A DNA stretch of 5,333 nt from a bacterium UBA6115 (GTDB lineage: Bacteria; Bacillota_A; Clostridia; Christensenellales; Aristaeellaceae), in contig DIWD01000043.1 of assembly GCA_002428405.1 (NCBI GenBank), positions 178 through 5,510 on the forward strand, read 5' to 3'. Position 1 is the stretch's first letter; each line of letters begins with the position of its first letter. The notes under the pieces were generated by a model that worked only from the letters and a program-made list of their open reading frames with translations, ran no database searches and was not told where the DNA came from. The position numbers were made by a program, and so were the translations under genes. Below are positions 4,972 through 5,333 of this stretch, piece by piece.

Positions 4972-5333
4972 TCATGGCGCGAAGTTCCCTGTCAGGCCGC
5001 CAGAGGGCCAGTATCCCCCATTGTCCTTCGCGATTTGCTCCAGCTTCCCTTTTCTTCTCAAATTCCCCGCCTGCGCCAATTGCCCCAGAGCGACCAGGGT
5101 AAAGACCACCGCCAGCATCACCGTGCACAGGGCGTTGACATGCGGGGGCACGCCGACCTTGACGGAGGAGTAGACCTTCAGCGGCAGGGTGGTGGTCTGC
5201 GGGCCGTTGACAAAGAAACTGATGACAAAATCGTCCATGGACATGGCAAAGGCCAGCAGGCAGCCGGAGAGGATCGCGGGGAAGGCCAGGGGCAGGGTGA
5301 CGGTGGCCAGCACCTTAATGGGCGTCGCGCCCA
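4972..5333 (-). CDS. potC: PotC-type spermidine/putrescine ABC transporter permease (3' part)
   Basis: Only the C-terminal 119 residues are inside the window; the gene continues past the right edge, so no start is given. The visible part opens within the EAA loop that contacts the ATPase: Gly1, then VTLP at 11-14, fits the G-x9-I-x-LP pattern. Membrane segments follow at about 18-40 (containing AMSMDDFVISFFV) and 66-90. The PLKVYSSVKVG segment and PPHVNAL between them are typical of PotC. PotC pairs with PotB as the membrane channel of polyamine uptake, powered by PotA with substrate protein PotD; those genes would be expected beyond the right edge. The tail after the last membrane segment is polar and rather long (about 30 residues). 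Putrescine versus spermidine preference cannot be told. Confidence 0.88.
   Translation of the reverse strand, partial: GATPIKVLATVTLPLAFPAILSGCLLAFAMSMDDFVISFFVNGPQTTTLPLKVYSSVKVGVPPHVNALCTVMLAVVFTLVALGQLAQAGNLRRKGKLEQIAKDNGGYWPSGGLTGNFAP

Overview
This is a GC-rich (about 60% by eye), gene-dense bacterial window. The murG version (HESD motif, 357 residues), the CsbD-like protein, the methyltransferase family and the Shine-Dalgarno-led genes fit a high-GC member of the Bacillota, most likely an uncultured clostridial or Christensenellales-type gut or rumen anaerobe. That assignment rests on family resemblance alone and is tentative. I see no tRNA, rRNA, CRISPR array, transposase or phage gene.

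Layout, left to right. Positions 1-85 hold GC-rich, mutually exclusive hairpins, possibly a terminator or the edge of a dispersed palindromic repeat. A small lysine-rich CsbD-like stress protein gene (86-346, minus) follows, with its own promoter candidate at 403-431. Next is a SAM-dependent methyltransferase (454-1284, minus, GTG start). Back to back with it across a 229-base intergenic region is an exported transglutaminase-like protein (1514-2593, plus); each of the two has a recognisable promoter in that gap. A hairpin at 2608-2635 separates the transglutaminase-like gene from a convergent M15 (VanY-type) D,D-carboxypeptidase gene (2660-3397, minus). To the right lies a minus-strand cluster: the 3' part of a potC-type spermidine/putrescine ABC permease (4972-5333, cut by the window edge), then murG (3855-4928), then a MutT-type Nudix hydrolase (3475-3858) overlapping murG by four bases. 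The carboxypeptidase gene sits just downstream in the same direction but has a well-formed promoter whose -35 box contains the mutT stop codon.

How the genes fit together. murG and the carboxypeptidase both act on peptidoglycan: MurG completes lipid II on the inner membrane face, and the exported M15 enzyme would trim the terminal D-Ala from stem peptides outside. The transglutaminase-like protein is also exported or membrane-anchored and so may act at the envelope, though its substrate is unknown. The Nudix enzyme is a nucleotide-pool sanitiser candidate tied to murG by translational coupling rather than by an obvious pathway. The methyltransferase and CsbD-like protein look like unrelated single-gene units.

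Overall this is mostly ordinary chromosomal housekeeping DNA. The items most worth a second look are the transglutaminase-like exported protein, the coupling of murG to mutT outside a division/cell-wall cluster, the sigma-B-like spacing of the csbD promoter, and the hairpin cluster at the left edge.
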